A DNA stretch of 64,000 nt from Pilaira anomala (GCA_025716855.1 JAIXMQ010000001.1:310001-374000); one strand, 5' to 3'. Positions 45,094 through 60,842 are shown, counted from the first letter of the stretch. Notes: generated from the letters alone by a model not told the origin. Numbers and translations are program-made.

Positions 45094-47151
45094 ATGGAAA
45101 ATATTGATGATCTTATTCTTTCGTTAACTCACAAAGAGTCTGAGAAAAGACATGCAGAAGCCATGAAACGAGCAAATCAAGATCAATTCACTTCCAAGAA
45201 AACAAAAAAGTAAAAATAAAATAAAATAAAAAAAAAAACGCAAGAAAAAAGTAAATTAGCTAGTTAAAACTAATCGAAATATATACATATATATTATATA
45301 GCGTATCTGATTCAGAAGATGACGAAGGAACTTATTCAGACGAGGATGATGTTGGTGTTGACGATGACGAAGAAATGGAAGACCTCGATGAATATGGACC
45401 TGATTTATATAAAGATGTTGACGATCGTAAAAGGTAAACAAAAGTAATTGCAAGTCCTTTTTTATACCCTTGTCTGTATCGCTCATGTCGCGTTTTTTTC
45501 TTGGTTAGATTACAAGCTCTTCCAGAAGTAGAAAGAGAAAGGATTCTCGCAGAACGATCTGAAGAACGACAGAGAAATTTGGAACGACTTGAAGTCAGAA
45601 AGTTGTTAAAGGACGGTCGACGAGAAGATGCCACTAGAAGTAAAAAAAAAATAATCATTTGTTAAGAGTTACCTAGTAAAATTCATTTTCTTACTCTATG
45701 TCAAATTTTAGGATCAACGCGTTCAAAAGGAAGTGGTACCGCTCATGCACTTTCAGAACTAACTAGAAGAAGAGAAGAAAAGAACAAGGTTCGAAGTAAA
45801 AGACATAGAAGAGATACACCTAGTCCAGATAGAAAGAGACGTAGAAGATATGGCGATCAAAGTGATTATGATTATAGTGGAGATGATTATGATAATTCCG
45901 AAGAAGAAAAAGAAAAAAAGGTAAGAAGTCTTTTTTTTTTTTTTTACAAAATCAGAAAAAGAGTTGTAAATAAATAAATCATATTTAGGCCAAGAAAAGA
46001 ACACCACAATTGGAAGAAATACAGTCTGTATCGATCTCGAGAAGTTTGATTGAAAAGTGGATTTATGCTCCATTCTTTGAAAATACTGTTATTGGTATGA
46101 ACATATATTTTTTTTTAAAAAAAAGGGGGCAATTAATAACTTATCATGTTGATTAGGATGTTTTGTACGTTTATATATTGGCCCTGATCCTCAAAAGAAA
46201 GTGCCTGTTTACAGACTTTGTCAAATTATTGATGTTGTACCTTGGCATAAAACATACAAAGTAACTGATAATGCATGGAGTAATAAAGCCTTAAAGGTAA
46301 AACATGGTAAAGCAGAAAAGGAATTTCCTATGGATATTGTTTCGAATCAACCTGTCACTCAAGTAAGTAAATCAAAAAAAAAGAGGGGAGGTTTCTATTT
46401 CCTTTTTTTTTTAACATTTTTTTTTAAACATTTTTAGCAAGAGTATACTCGTTTTTTAACAACTTTAGAGAGCGACAGAGTCCGTGTTCCATCCATTGAT
46501 CAAATTGAACAAAAGCAAGCAGATTTGAAACAAGCTAGAGAATATGTTTTAAACGATAAAGAAGTAAACGAGATGATTGAAAAGAAAAAGATGGTAAAAG
46601 GTTCATCTGTTAATATTGCTATGGAAAAAGCACAATTACTCGCTCGTCTTGAACACGCAAAAGCTTACAACGAAGTGGATAAAGTTCTCAAATTAACAAA
46701 AGAGTTGAGAGAATTGGAAGATAGAATTGCTAGTGCCGATGGTAGTCAAAATAACGTTTGGGCTCATATCAATAACAGAAACAGAGAAAGAGATAGAATT
46801 GAAGTTCATGAAGCTGAACTTCGTGTTACTGAAGCTAGAAGAAAACAATTATTGGAAAATACCAAAGCTCATACTGCTGCTCAAAAAGCACTTGAAGATG
46901 GAGCGTAAGTAAAAAAGTATAATTGTTAAAGTTGGACTCTTTTTTTGAATGACTTTCTTTTTTTTAGTGCTACCGATTCTTCTCTCCTCGCTACAGATAC
47001 ATCCGGGAAACCACTTGCTAAACTTATCTCATTAAGTAAAGATGCTTTAAATGTAGGACAAGCTACTTCATACCAAACTGATTACGAAAAACTTGTTAGT
47101 CGAGTCGCTTCAGAAATTCGTATTGAACTTTTGGAAGACAATGAAAATTAA
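45094..47151 (+). CDS. RTF1: Paf1-complex subunit Rtf1 (Plus-3 domain)
   Basis: Transcription-elongation factor that promotes H2B ubiquitylation and recruits chromatin remodelling through its Plus-3 domain. Exons: join(45094..45209, 45302..45433, 45509..45639, 45712..45920, 45989..46094, 46157..46362, 46438..46904, 46968..47151), 516 residues. The acidic N-terminus (SDSEDDEGTYSDEDDVG) is followed by the histone-modification-type region RLQALPEVEREXILAERSEE (position 12 is Arg in the real sequence; X marks it loosely), then a basic spacer. The Plus-3 domain runs about 235-350 (ISRSLIEKWIYAPFFENTVI; CFVRLYIG; VYRLCQIIDVVPWHKTYKV). The coiled C-terminal part (LLARLEHAKAYNEVDKVLKL) is standard for the family. 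The YEATS gene starts about 280 bp downstream. Confidence 0.93.
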
Positions 47152-47428
47152 TATGGGATCTGTTTCTTTATATTTTTAATAAAATATTAATAAATCAAAC
47201 AAGAACATGACTTTCAATATATTTAAAGCTTCCAATGACAGGTACGTAAAAAGACCTCGTTAATCTTGAGTGCACATATACATATCATTTTTTAAACTGG
47301 ATCAGAATCAAAAACGATGATTGTGACGTGTAGTTTTTTTTTGGGAAAAATTCAAGTCCTTTTGAACACATTGCATATTCCTTGTTTCATTTTTGTGAAG
47401 TTAAACATATTTAATATAAACTTTATAA
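47152..47428. promoter_or_regulatory. RTF1-YEATS intergenic region
   Basis: Contains the RTF1 3' end and the YEATS promoter. An alternative YEATS first exon could start at 47206 (ATGACTTTCAAT...GACAG|GTACGT) and join an internal acceptor at about 47517 in phase. I prefer the later one-codon exon. Confidence 0.4.
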
Positions 47429-48770
47429 ATGGTACATGTTTAATTCCAAACATAATAAGCTGCTTTGCAATTAGAGAGATAAAAAGTTATTAATGACTTT
47501 TTTTAGACTACCGTCAGTCAAGATATTAAAATATCATGTCACAATAGTGTAATTAAAGGTACCGGGGCAAAGTCCAATGATGGACATCCTTGGAGAAACT
47601 GGAAAATTACTGTAGTAGCCATGGACGGTGAGAAAGAAGTTAAGGGAAAGCTGTCAATAATTTTAGATCATATATGCTACATTCTTCATCCAACATTTCC
47701 AGAACCTAGAAGAGGTAAAACACAACATAAAAGAAAAGAAAAAAAGTCAACTTGTATTAATCTCTCTGAACAGACATAAGAGAAGAACCTTACGTATTAG
47801 AAGAAAAAGGTTGGGGAGAATTCGACATGCGTATAGTATTGTATTTTACAGACAATTTAACCGATCCTAGAGTGATCACTTTTGACCTGAACTTTGCACA
47901 ATCCAACTATTCTAAAATACATAAAATAGAGTTTCCTAACGCATCGCCAGAACTTGTCAGGTTATTAGGAAAGGATCCTTCTGTTTCGCATAAGAGCGGT
48001 AAAAGGCCAATAACTTCTAGTAGTAGCAGTAACAGCAACAATACAAAACCAAAAGCGAAACCAAAAAGTAACGCGAACCGTGAGAGTACCAGTAGTCGTA
48101 GTAGCAGTAGTAGTCGAAGTAGTACCAGTAGTCATAGTAGTCAACCAAGCAGTAATAAGCAAACTGCAAAAAAAAAACCTGAATCGAGTTCAGTTCATAC
48201 CAAAACTGCAAAGAAAGCAAAGCCTGAATCGAATAAAGCTGAAAGTAGTAAAAGTAAACCTGAAAAATATCCCAAAAGATCTTCTTATTCACCGCCACCA
48301 CCTTCATCCTCTTCTTCATCTTTACCACAGCAAACACAACCACCCATTCCTCGGTCTCCTTCATTTAATAACTTATCACCAGCACCCAATTCAGTTCCCA
48401 TTTCTTCACCTGCAGATTCTCATATGACAACGAATACACCCGATTTTAACGATGAAAAGATCATATCATCTACAGAAGATATGGCAGTGGATGACGAGAA
48501 TGCTGAACACGCCTATACTTTAAGAGATGTATATAACCTAGATTCAATTCATCGTACAGAAATTGATGAAGAAACAAGAGAGAGATGGGGAATTCCAGAG
48601 GTAATAACTATATTTACAACTAACTCCAATCAATTAAAATTGAAACCTTTTAGATAAATATGATGGAATTAGCAAAAAGAATATATAGAATGCCTGAAGA
48701 ACAATTGGAAGAACTTCAGCAAATGATAATGGACAATTACACAGATGATATACAAATGATTTCGGATGAA

Positions 48771-48806
<36 letters not shown>

Positions 48807-49409
48807 AATTTGTTACTATAAGTTCAGCGTTATTCATTTGAAAAGAAAAATAAAATAGATGGCGGTGTTGGTATAGATTTATATTCTCTTGGACCTGCAT
48901 TGTTAGAAAAACTATGGGAATTTTCTTCAGATATGGTGTCAGACGATAACCAATCTTATACTTCACAGGATGCTCATGCAAGTGATTTAGAATTAGACAC
49001 AGACACAGAACAAGGTGAATATAATAGTGAGGATGAAGGAGAAATTAGAAGCCCTTATGATGACCCTCAAATGACAGATGATGGAGAAATTGAAGATGTT
49101 GAGACAGAACGAGAGGAGGGAGAAGAAAGTGACTATAACCGTTATGGATCTGGTGCATATGAACCAACAGGGTATCGAGAAATTGGTGAGTTTCATTATA
49201 CACCAGATCATAACAACATTGTTCAAAACTCTGGTGCAGCTGAACCAAGTTTTCATTTTAGTGATAGTGAAAGTGCAAATGGTGAAATTACAACAAATCA
49301 CGTTAATAATAATCATCTTACCAACGGTTATATGAGTAATCATATGACAAACGGTAGCTACCATGATAATTCAGATATGGATATACAGGATGACGATGAA
49401 TATTATTAA
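47429..49409 (+). CDS. YEATS-domain protein (AF9/ENL/Taf14 class)
   Basis: Acyl-lysine reader of chromatin complexes. Exons: join(47429..47431, 47507..47714, 47774..48600, 48654..48771, 48859..49409), 568 residues. The YEATS fold covers about residues 5-125: DGHPWRNWKITVVAMD, ICYILHPTF, then RREEPYVLEEKGWGEF-type sequence (real order: DIREEPYVLEEKGWGEFDM) and ITFDLNFAQSNYSKIHKIEF. The aromatic sandwich positions (HPTF and GWGEF) are intact, so acyl-lysine binding is likely. A Ser/Lys/Pro-rich linker follows, then a short helical ET/NET-like segment (LAKRIYRMPEEQLEELQQMI) and a long acidic Asp/Glu/Asn-rich C-terminus. The layout is closer to AF9/ENL than to the short yeast Taf14. In the preferred model the first exon is only ATG, as the intron starts right after it. 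Confidence 0.85.
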
Positions 49410-49739
49410 TTAATTGTAATAGAATGACAATAAATCTCAATGTGTATAATAAAGATCCAAGTAAATGAGTTTTGTACATACCCTAATATTTTACTTGCTA
49501 TAAAACCTCGCCTATATATCTATGGTATTTCTCTGATTAAACTTTAATAAAAATGACATTGGAATTTGTTCTAAAAAGATAATTGCATTTTTGTGATTCA
49601 TACTGAGAGTAGGAAAAAGTTAATTTTGTAAGAGAGAAGGTTAGATAAGCGGTGGTGGTGGTAGTTATTTTTTTTTCCTTCTATAATTATAGCGGTTGAA
49701 GCTACATTACATGACCCCCTTTTTTTATTTTATTGTTAA
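49410..49739. other. Intergenic, nothing recognised
   Basis: 3' region of the YEATS gene and upstream sequence of a possible microprotein gene. A GGT/GTT-rich patch lies at 49651-49662. Confidence 0.45.
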
Positions 49740-49884
49740 ATGTCAAAATACTTGAGGACTTATGATGACAAAAAAGAATCATATCGCGGATGTGCTCATA
49801 CGGATTACGGAGGAATTGAAGTATGTTGATGTTGTTTTATACAAACACTTATTTGATTATACATGCCTTAAGTCTCGAGATTGA
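49740..49884 (+). CDS. Possible spliced microprotein gene (30 codons)
   Basis: ATG after a T-rich leader like those of neighbouring genes, then 27 charged codons (starting MSKYLRTYDDKKESYRGCAH) ending at a strong GTATGT donor. A 52-nt intron and the acceptor CCTTAAG join to SRD and a stop: join(49740..49820, 49873..49884), 30 residues. The composition is protein-like and splice signals match local style, but the protein matches nothing I know and the second exon is only 12 nt. Confidence 0.3.
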
Positions 49885-50523
49885 TTTTTTCTTTTCTGAA
49901 ATCGAAAAAAAAAATAATGCCTTATCCATTCCCTATCTTTTTTTTTAAACATATATGAATACTGAGATTAAAGAGTGTACTTTAATTTAAAAATATGCAA
50001 AAAAAAAAAATTAATTACTGTCATTTTCCTCAGGCATACATTATTTGTATATGACCTGTCATTTTGTACATTGTTACCCAAGTGTCAGAAATAAAGTGCG
50101 AGAAAACTATAATTATATGTTGTGTGTTATTTAAACTGACAAAGTAAACGTTTACATTTGATCTACCGCTCAATTCGTAATATGTATATTACATGTTGCT
50201 GTATGGTGGGAACCAAAAAAAAAAAAAAGGGAAAACCTACTATACTCAAGTATGATACAAATAAAAAAAAAGGAAAAAGAAAAAAAAATAAGTTGGTGAT
50301 AAATTAAGTTAAATTCCAAGTGTAATACAGCTTTTTTCTGGTGAAATGGTTTTTTACGGCCCTTTTTAAGATAATAGAAATACATACAAGTCCCTTAGAT
50401 TATAATGAACAGGCTCCTTACCTACAAAAATGTTACAAAATGTTGATCATTTATCGACAGTAAAAAGGGGAACTATTAGGAGAAAATATACAATGTAAGT
50501 CTAGGGGCAAGCGAAAAAAAAAT
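49885..50523. other. Intergenic, nothing recognised
   Basis: AT-rich sequence upstream of the first subtilase promoter, with several A runs. No gene supported. Confidence 0.5.
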
Positions 50524-50537
50524 CTTTATATATAAAT
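50524..50537 (+). promoter_or_regulatory. TATA box of subtilase 1
   Basis: TTTATATATAAATG lies about 110 bp before the ATG at 50645, a good TATA match. Confidence 0.55.
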
Positions 50538-50644
50538 GCAAGGATATTCTGATAAAAAAAACTCATACTGCCTCTCTTCTTTTTTTGTACATCTACTCTT
50601 TTAATATCTATAGCAATTTAATTGAAAAATATTTAATACAGATT

Positions 50645-53600
50645 ATGAGTAATTTATTATTACTAACCACAACCTTGGTCTTTGCCTACACAGTGGAAGC
50701 AATGAATATAATACCTAGATCATATATAGTCGAATACGCTCCAGGTACTGATCATCATAACGTCCTCCAGAGAGACTTGTTTCAATTCCAAGAGCTTTAC
50801 GAGATTCATCATACGTATTCATCCCCTATTTTTCATGGCATGTCATTTACTTTAAAGGACCCACCCGCAATACCTAAAACACAGCATAAACATCTTACGC
50901 CTGTATCATACTCTGTCAACGACAAAATACATCCTGTATTCAATCATATATCCGTTCATCCAGCCATAAAAAACATTTATCCAGTGTACGAAGTACCTAG
51001 ACCACAATGGATACAAAACCCAAAAAATATTAGTTATACTTTTCCTTACGCTAATAAAGATTCTCAAATTGATGATATTCATAAGGAATTAGGAATAACT
51101 GGTAAAGGAATTTTGATCGGTGTGTTGGACTCTGGTGAGTAAACCTATAAATTAATTTGCCTATTATACTCTATACAAGAATTATAAACGTTTCTAAATC
51201 TCGGACCAATGTAATTAAAAAAAATATTCTTTAGGTATCGATTATCTTCATCCAGCATTAGGTGGTGGATTCGGAGAAGGATTCAAAGTAAGATACGGGA
51301 AAAACTTGGTGGCTGCTTCAAACGATGAAGAAAATGGACTAAAATCCCCTGGAGAAAATGATCCATTTGATCCTTGTTTAGGTTATGATGCTGGTAAGTG
51401 TTTAATGATTTTTTTTTTTTTGAAAAAAAAATACATATCTCTAAATCTGCCATATTTTTATAGGACACGGTACGCATGTTTCAGGAATTATTGCCGGTTA
51501 TGATAAAGCAATGGTTAGATACTCAATCGAATACTATCCTTATTTGTGTATTAATTCTTACGTCTTGTCTAGAACTTTACTGGAGTAGCTCCCGATGCAA
51601 CTCTAGGATTTTGGAGAATTTTTGGATGTCAAGGCGGTGCAGCAGCAGATACAGTAATTAAGGCAATGGAAATGGCATATGAAGCAGGTACGCTGCATAA
51701 ATTCATTTTACTCTTCCCATTTTTTTGACAATCTTTTTTTTTTTTAGGATGTCAAATTATCAATTTAAGTCTAGGCATTGAAAGTAATTGGCCCGAAGAT
51801 GCAATGGCGGCAGTAGCTGAAAATTTATCAAAAAAGGGGGTTATTGGTAACCATTTTAGTTTTCTTATTGTTTTAATCCTGCTTTTTTTTTATATTTATT
51901 CCTTTCCTTCTCTCCTTTATAGTCGTCGGAGTGGCAGGTAATCAAGGGCCAAATGGTGCTTATTCACAAAATTCTCCGGCAAGTGCAAGAAGTGTGATTT
52001 CAACAGCATCTGTAGATAACTGGTTTTATCCAGCTAAAGTGATGGATATAAATATATTTCCAGATTCATACTTTCGTAAGGATCCTAAGCGGATAAGCTT
52101 ACATATATCATCTATTTTTTTTTTTTTTTTAATAATTTTTATTTTGATACAGCTTTTATCTTTTCATCAAATACAATGTCATTTCCAAATGGTACATTGG
52201 CTTCAATTGTATCGGAAGGAACTTTTCCTTTTGGTTGTGCAAATGATACAGCAATTACAACCGAAAAAGTGCAAGGAAAAATAGTGATTGTAAAACGAGG
52301 TGTTTGTTCATTTAATGAAAAGCTTACAGCAGCCAAAGCATCTGGTGCTATCGGTGTATTGTTTTACGACCCAGTAGCAAAAGATAATGCATTGATTTTA
52401 GCCAAAACGGATAAGGATTTGCTACCATGTGCTAATATTGAAAAAGAAGCGGCCCTGAGATTGATAGATTATTACAAAGAACCTGTGTCTTTGCCCGTTG
52501 AGATTACATTTCCCGACATCAACGGAATTGTGGTTCCGGAGACAGCAGGAAGAATATCGGATTTTTCAAGTACAGGACCAACGTACGAGTTGGACCTGAA
52601 ACCTTCGATTACAGGGATTGGTGGGGATGTTTACTCGACACTACCTCGTCATATTAATCAAGGCTTTGGAGTGCGTTCAGGTACATCGATGGCTGCACCC
52701 CATATAGCTGGATGTTCTGCATTGTTTTTAGAATTTTTTTCAAAACAGAATCTTTCACCATCTTATGTCATCGAACATATGCAAAATCATGCTAAGCTTA
52801 TAATTGCTAAATCGGGTATTCCTGAGCATCCTATCGTACAAGGTGCTGGACTAATTCAACGTAAAATAAACATACACACATGATGACAATTAAAATACAT
52901 CACTAATGCATATTTATTTTCTCCTTTTTTTTTTTTGTAGCGTATGATACCATGAAAAGTAAAATTCATGTCTCTCCATCACATATCAGTTTTAACGATA
53001 CAGCCTCATTGACAGAATACAAATCATATACATTGAATATTATCAATTCAAATTCAGTACCCCTTTCAGTATCTATTGAAAACATACCTTCCAACTCAAT
53101 CGAGACCTTTGCTAACACGACATCATTTACACCAACAGAGCCAGCATTGACAAACGGCAACTTACAGGTGGAGCTTGAATTTTTCCCGGTGGGTCAAGGA
53201 CGTACATTAATTTTGTCTCCATCATCTACAGCATCAGTTCGAGTCAAGGTAATTTTACCTGATCCTAATGAATTATTTTATCATTATCAGATGTATGGTG
53301 GATTTATCTCGATAAAGAATACAGAAACCAGCGAATCCTTGGCAACAGTACCTTATTTTGGAGTGTTGGGAAAAATGGTTGAGTTACCGCTATTCGATAC
53401 AGGATATCCTTATTTAGCACCCGCATCCAACCTTTTAAATCGGCAAGGAGAGAATGTAACGTATCAATATGATATGACACATAAAGTCAAGACAAAGCCT
53501 TCCATTGTAGTCAGGCTATTAACGGGTTCAGCGAGAATTGAAATCAATGTTTATGATGAAAACCAAAATGATCTTGGAGTAATGAGTGGAGGACCATGGA

Positions 53601-53827
53601 CATATAATCAAAGAAATACGCTGGCGGAAGAGAATTACGATGACCCTATCGCATGGAATGGAAAATATATACCGATTGGAAAAGAAAAGGAAATTGGAGA
53701 TAATTCAGTTCTGGCAAAGGATGGTACTTATTATCTGTTTTTAAGAGCCTTGAAACATTTTGGTGATCCTGATAATAAGAAGGATTGGAAAGAATGGAAA
53801 TCCGGACCAATTCAAGTGAAGAATTAA
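50645..53827 (+). CDS. Secreted subtilisin-like protease 1 (S8, PA and Fn3-like domains)
   Basis: Large extracellular serine protease of the minor-extracellular-protease-Vpr/C5a-peptidase type. Exons: join(50645..51134, 51235..51393, 51464..51513, 51573..51687, 51748..51846, 51923..52075, 52153..52860, 52941..53827), 886 residues. A signal peptide (MSNLLLLTTTLVFAYTVEA) and an I9-like propeptide precede the catalytic domain. The triad is Asp162 (GVLDSGIDY), His218 (GHGTHVSGIIAG) and Ser534 (GTSMAAPHIAG); the oxyanion Asn is in VAGNQGPNG. A PA domain is inserted between His and Ser (KIVIVKRGVCSFNEKL). The C-terminal 300 residues form an Fn3-like module with several glycosylation sequons. Intron 3 has a weaker GTTAGA donor. 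It forms a tandem pair with the next gene; all seven introns lie at the same places in both. Confidence 0.94.
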
Positions 53828-53954
53828 GTTGTTGTCGGAATTAACTTCACCACACAGACACTTATTCTTTTTTTTTTGTTATTGTTTCAGGGAAATTGTA
53901 AAAACTAAATCCGAGGATTGACACTCATATATATATACCAATTTAAACTAAATT

Positions 53955-54003
<49 letters not shown>

Positions 54004-54026
54004 TTCTCTTTCCCTTAATAAAAATT
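53828..54026. promoter_or_regulatory. Intergenic spacer with CT microsatellite and TATA
   Basis: Between the tandem subtilases. It holds a TATA-like stretch (53925-53937, ATATATATATA) and a CT dinucleotide run of about 22 units (53957-54000) roughly 25-70 bp before the second ATG. Such a pyrimidine tract is likely in the core promoter or leader. Confidence 0.65.
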
Positions 54027-57000
54027 ATGAAAACATCTTTATTAACAAGCGCTTGTTTATCATTACTTTATGTATTCTCAACCACACAAGCTAAAGAAGA
54101 AAATGAAAAACACTTGGATTTACTCCTATCTGACCCAAAATATAAACCAAATACATTAGGCAACATTATTCCAGGGCGATTTATTATCGAATTTGATCAA
54201 AATTTTGATGGCTCCAGTCAAGATTTTATGAATGATATTGAATCGGATCCAGATATCAAATCTCGTATTAGAATGAGTATTGCTCATGACTACAATTCAA
54301 ATCCTTCCATCTTTCGAGGTATTTCTATCTCTCTTGATGAAAATATAGAATTTCCATTGAAAAAGAGAGGACAAGAAGAGGAAAGTGTTCAAAATACTGT
54401 ATTACGGAAAATATTAAATGAAAATCGGGTCAAGCATATTTATCCAGTCACCGAGATTCAAAGGCCCAAAGTTCAAGAAGGAAATGTTGTCCAAGCTTAT
54501 GCTTTAGATGAGAACACTAATGGCACGATCAAGAAGATAACACCTGAAATACAATTAAGTAAGAATGGCCCTGAATTACCTTTTTCCCATGGTATGACGC
54601 AGGTGAACAAAGTCTTTAGTGACCTTCAATTAAAAGGAAAAGGAATTGTGGTCGGAATAATTGATTCAGGTAAAAATAGATTATTTTACGGTTAAATTTT
54701 TTCTTATTTTTCTATAATGGTGACTCAATTGTTTGTAAAATTACGTATGATTTAGGTATTGACTATCGTCATCCAGCTTTGGGTGGAGGGTTTGGAGAAG
54801 GATTTAAAGTAAAATTTGGTTACGATTTGGTTGGGGATCGCTTTAATTCAAGAGATCCTAATACATTAACACAAGGCGAAACGCCTCTTGATAGTTGCAT
54901 TGATGGAAATGGTAAAAAAAAAAAAAGTCATACGTGTAGATGATTCCATTTCTAGTTATTAAACCTTAATTTTTAGGTCATGGTACACATGTCGCTGGAA
55001 TTATTGCTGCCAATGATTCATTATTTGTAAGTACAACATACATAACTTTTTTTTTTTTATAATATATCTCTCCGGAATGGATGCTTATTTAAAACAAATA
55101 AAATGTAGAATTTTACTGGAGTGGCACCTGAAGTAACACTTGGAGCATGGCGAATATTTGGATGCGATGGTGCTACCTCTAACGATCTTGTCATTAAAGC
55201 TTTAATTAGTGCACATGAAGCAGGTAAAAACAAATTTATCTTAATAATATATTTTATATCTGATTATCATTATGTGATACCATAGGCTGTGATATTATCA
55301 ATCTTAGTTTAGGAGTTTCTAGTAATTGGGCAGAGGACCCAACAGCAATCATAGCAAATAGAATATCAGAGAAAGGATCAATTGGTAAAAAAAATTGACA
55401 ACTTATTTTTACACTGTATTTTTTATTTTATTTTTGTATATTAATATTCACTCCTTTTTAAAATCAGTGATTGCTGCTGCTGGAAATGATGGAGAAAAAG
55501 GAGCATTCTATATTTCATCTCCTGGTACCGGCTCAAGTAATATAGCTACTGCTTCTGTGGATAATCTATATAATCTTGAACAATCTGCCCTTACAGAAGA
55601 AGGAACTGAATTTCGTATGTATATCTATTTGTTGTCCGTTATATATATATAAACTAATACAATATTACATATAGCCTATTTATTATCTAGTATGACAAAA
55701 GAATTTCCTAGTGGTCAAGTTATAAATTATATCAACACTGAGTCTAACACAGATGCGTGTCCTGGTACCAAGCCTGACAACAACTTGAAAGGAAAAATTG
55801 TGCTTGTTCAAAGAGGTAAATGTACATTTGACGAAAAAGCAGAGACAGTCAAGAAAAATGGCGGTGCGGGCATCGTCGTATATGATAATGAAGAAGGACC
55901 AATTTTTAAAGCACAAGCACTTAAAGTTGTCATACCTATGGCTTCTATCCCTATGAAAGGAGGTAAAGAATTAAAAAAATTGATTAATACAAAGTATAAA
56001 CAAGGTATCAGGGTTGAATTTCGAACTGCTTTGACACCTCAAAAGGTACCCAGTGGGAGTCGTATGTCTAGATTCTCGAGTGTAGGTCCTTTATATAACA
56101 TGGATTTGAAGCCTGATTTTGCAGGTCCAGGTGGATTTATCTTTTCTACTTTACCTATTGCAAATGGTGGGTACGGTACACTCTCAGGTACATCTATGTC
56201 TGCACCTTATATTGCTGGTGCTTATGCTTTATATATTCAAGCGCATGGTAAAGAAAAGGGTGCTATTTATTTAAAAGAACATTTTCAAAACTATGCAAAG
56301 CCTACTGTACAAAACAATGGCATTGACAACCCAATTAGACAAGGTGCTGGTTTAATTCAATGTAAGTTTAAATGATAATAGTTTACTTTTGTAACAGACT
56401 TAAATTAACATATATTATTTTTACATAGTGTTTGATACAATTCAACAACCTATTCATGTATCTCCTGGACATATTAGTTTTAATGATACAGTAAATTATA
56501 AAGGACAGGATTTAACTATCAGTAACCCAAGTAGTCAAACCGTGTTATTTCAAGTCATCCATCGTCCTTCATTAGCTATGTTGCCTTATAATGTAGAACT
56601 TCAATACTTTGCACCTTTGCAACCACCTCAGTATGCACCAGAAAACGTTCAAGCCGTGTTAGATATTTCATCAAGTTATGTGAGACTTGAACCAGGACAA
56701 TCCAAATTGATTCGATGTGAAGTCACGAAATTGATAGGAATTTCACAATCTCAAGTGTATCCAATGTACGGTGGATATATTGAATTTGCACCAGTTAATA
56801 GTACCACAGCCAAATCTATTCATGTACCTTATATTGGAGTCAGTGGATCTTTGGCCAGGTTACCTATTTTTGAAGAAGGATTTCCTAGATTTTTATTGAC
56901 AAATGATACAAGATTATTTGAACAAAAGTTAAAAGATGGAACAATTGGTACAGGGATTGTAATGGATCGTTTGAGTCGTACTGCAAATCATGTGGTAACA

Positions 57001-57309
57001 TTATTCCGATTATTGACAGGATCACGTCATGTAGAGACAGAAGTACTTGATCAAAATTTAAAGTCGATTGGAATATATGCACAAGAAGAGTATTTAACTC
57101 GAAATACATTGGAAGATATAGATTTTGTTTTTGGTCAACGTTGGAACGGTACTTTGATTCCAAATGGAAAAGAAAGTGTAGCAGATTTGATATCAGTCCC
57201 ATCAGGTATTTATTATTTGAAATATAAAGGTCTGAAACTCATGTCAGATCCAAATATTGAAGATAGTTGGGAAACAAGTCTTTCTCCACCCATTCTTATT
57301 AAAAATTAA
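54027..57309 (+). CDS. Secreted subtilisin-like protease 2 (S8, PA and Fn3-like domains)
   Basis: Tandem paralogue of the preceding gene. Exons: join(54027..54669, 54756..54911, 54977..55026, 55109..55223, 55286..55384, 55468..55614, 55675..56361, 56429..57309), 925 residues. It has a signal peptide (MKTSLLTSACLSLLYVFSTT) and a longer propeptide than paralogue 1, with a Lys-Lys-Arg site. The triad is Asp213 (GIIDSGIDY), His268 (GHGTHVAGIIAA) and Ser577 (GTSMSAPYIAG); the usual His after Pro in the Ser motif is Tyr here. The PA insert reads KIVLVQRGKCTFDEKA. Exons 3, 4 and 5 are exactly the same lengths (50, 115 and 99 nt) as in paralogue 1, which shows duplication after the introns were in place. 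The Fn3-like tail has diverged most. Confidence 0.94.
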
Positions 57310-57729
57310 AGGACTGTTTGAATGATAAGTAGATTAAGATGAAATTCGATGACCGATCCATCTCCTGTCTTTAATGCAAAAAAAAAAAAAGAAAAGTTAT
57401 GACCCACCTATTTTTTAAAGTACAGTTTCATCTACGCTTACTTTCATCACAGTTATTGAATGATTTTAATAAAAAATGTAAATAAAGTAAATAAACTACA
57501 TTAAATATAAGATCAATCTATTTAACATTATTTAAAAAGAATATGAAAAAAACTCTAGTTTTCTATGCTTTTTTTTCGAAAATGTCATGGTGGCTTAAAA
57601 AGAAAAATAGTTGATATGAGTCAGACTCAGATTCAATTAAAAAAAAAAAATGCAAATAAATCCAACTTGTTTTTTTTAATTTTGTTCCTTTTCTTGTCTA
57701 TTTTTCTCTTTATTTTTTAAAAAATAAAA
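57310..57729. other. Intergenic, nothing recognised
   Basis: 3' region of subtilase 2 and promoter of the purine gene; T/A-rich with a run of T just before the ATG. Confidence 0.5.
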
Positions 57730-60584
<2,855 letters not shown>

Positions 60585-60619
<35 letters not shown>

Positions 60620-60842
60620 ACTTGATTTATAAATCTTTTTGTATATAATAAAATAATAATAAAAAAAAAAAGGGCACTTGTTTATTTACAAGCACAACAA
60701 ATAGAATAAAAGGGAATTGAATTTATATTATACATAATGGATGGTGATTGTCGTGATAAAACTTTGAATAAAATATACTTGTAAAAAAAAAAAAAAAAAA
60801 AAAGGACTGACTGTCATTGATTTTTTGCTTTTTTTTTTTTTT
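60585..60842. other. 3' intergenic region with A runs
   Basis: An A homopolymer starts right after the GARS-AIRS stop (60585-60614) and another lies near 60783-60803. Nothing else recognised between the convergent genes. Confidence 0.6.

Noticed and set aside
47965..48427. Several overlapping frames inside the YEATS gene
   Set aside because: They are alternative readings of the Ser-rich AGT/AGC repeat region; the YEATS frame is supported by domain and splice phase.
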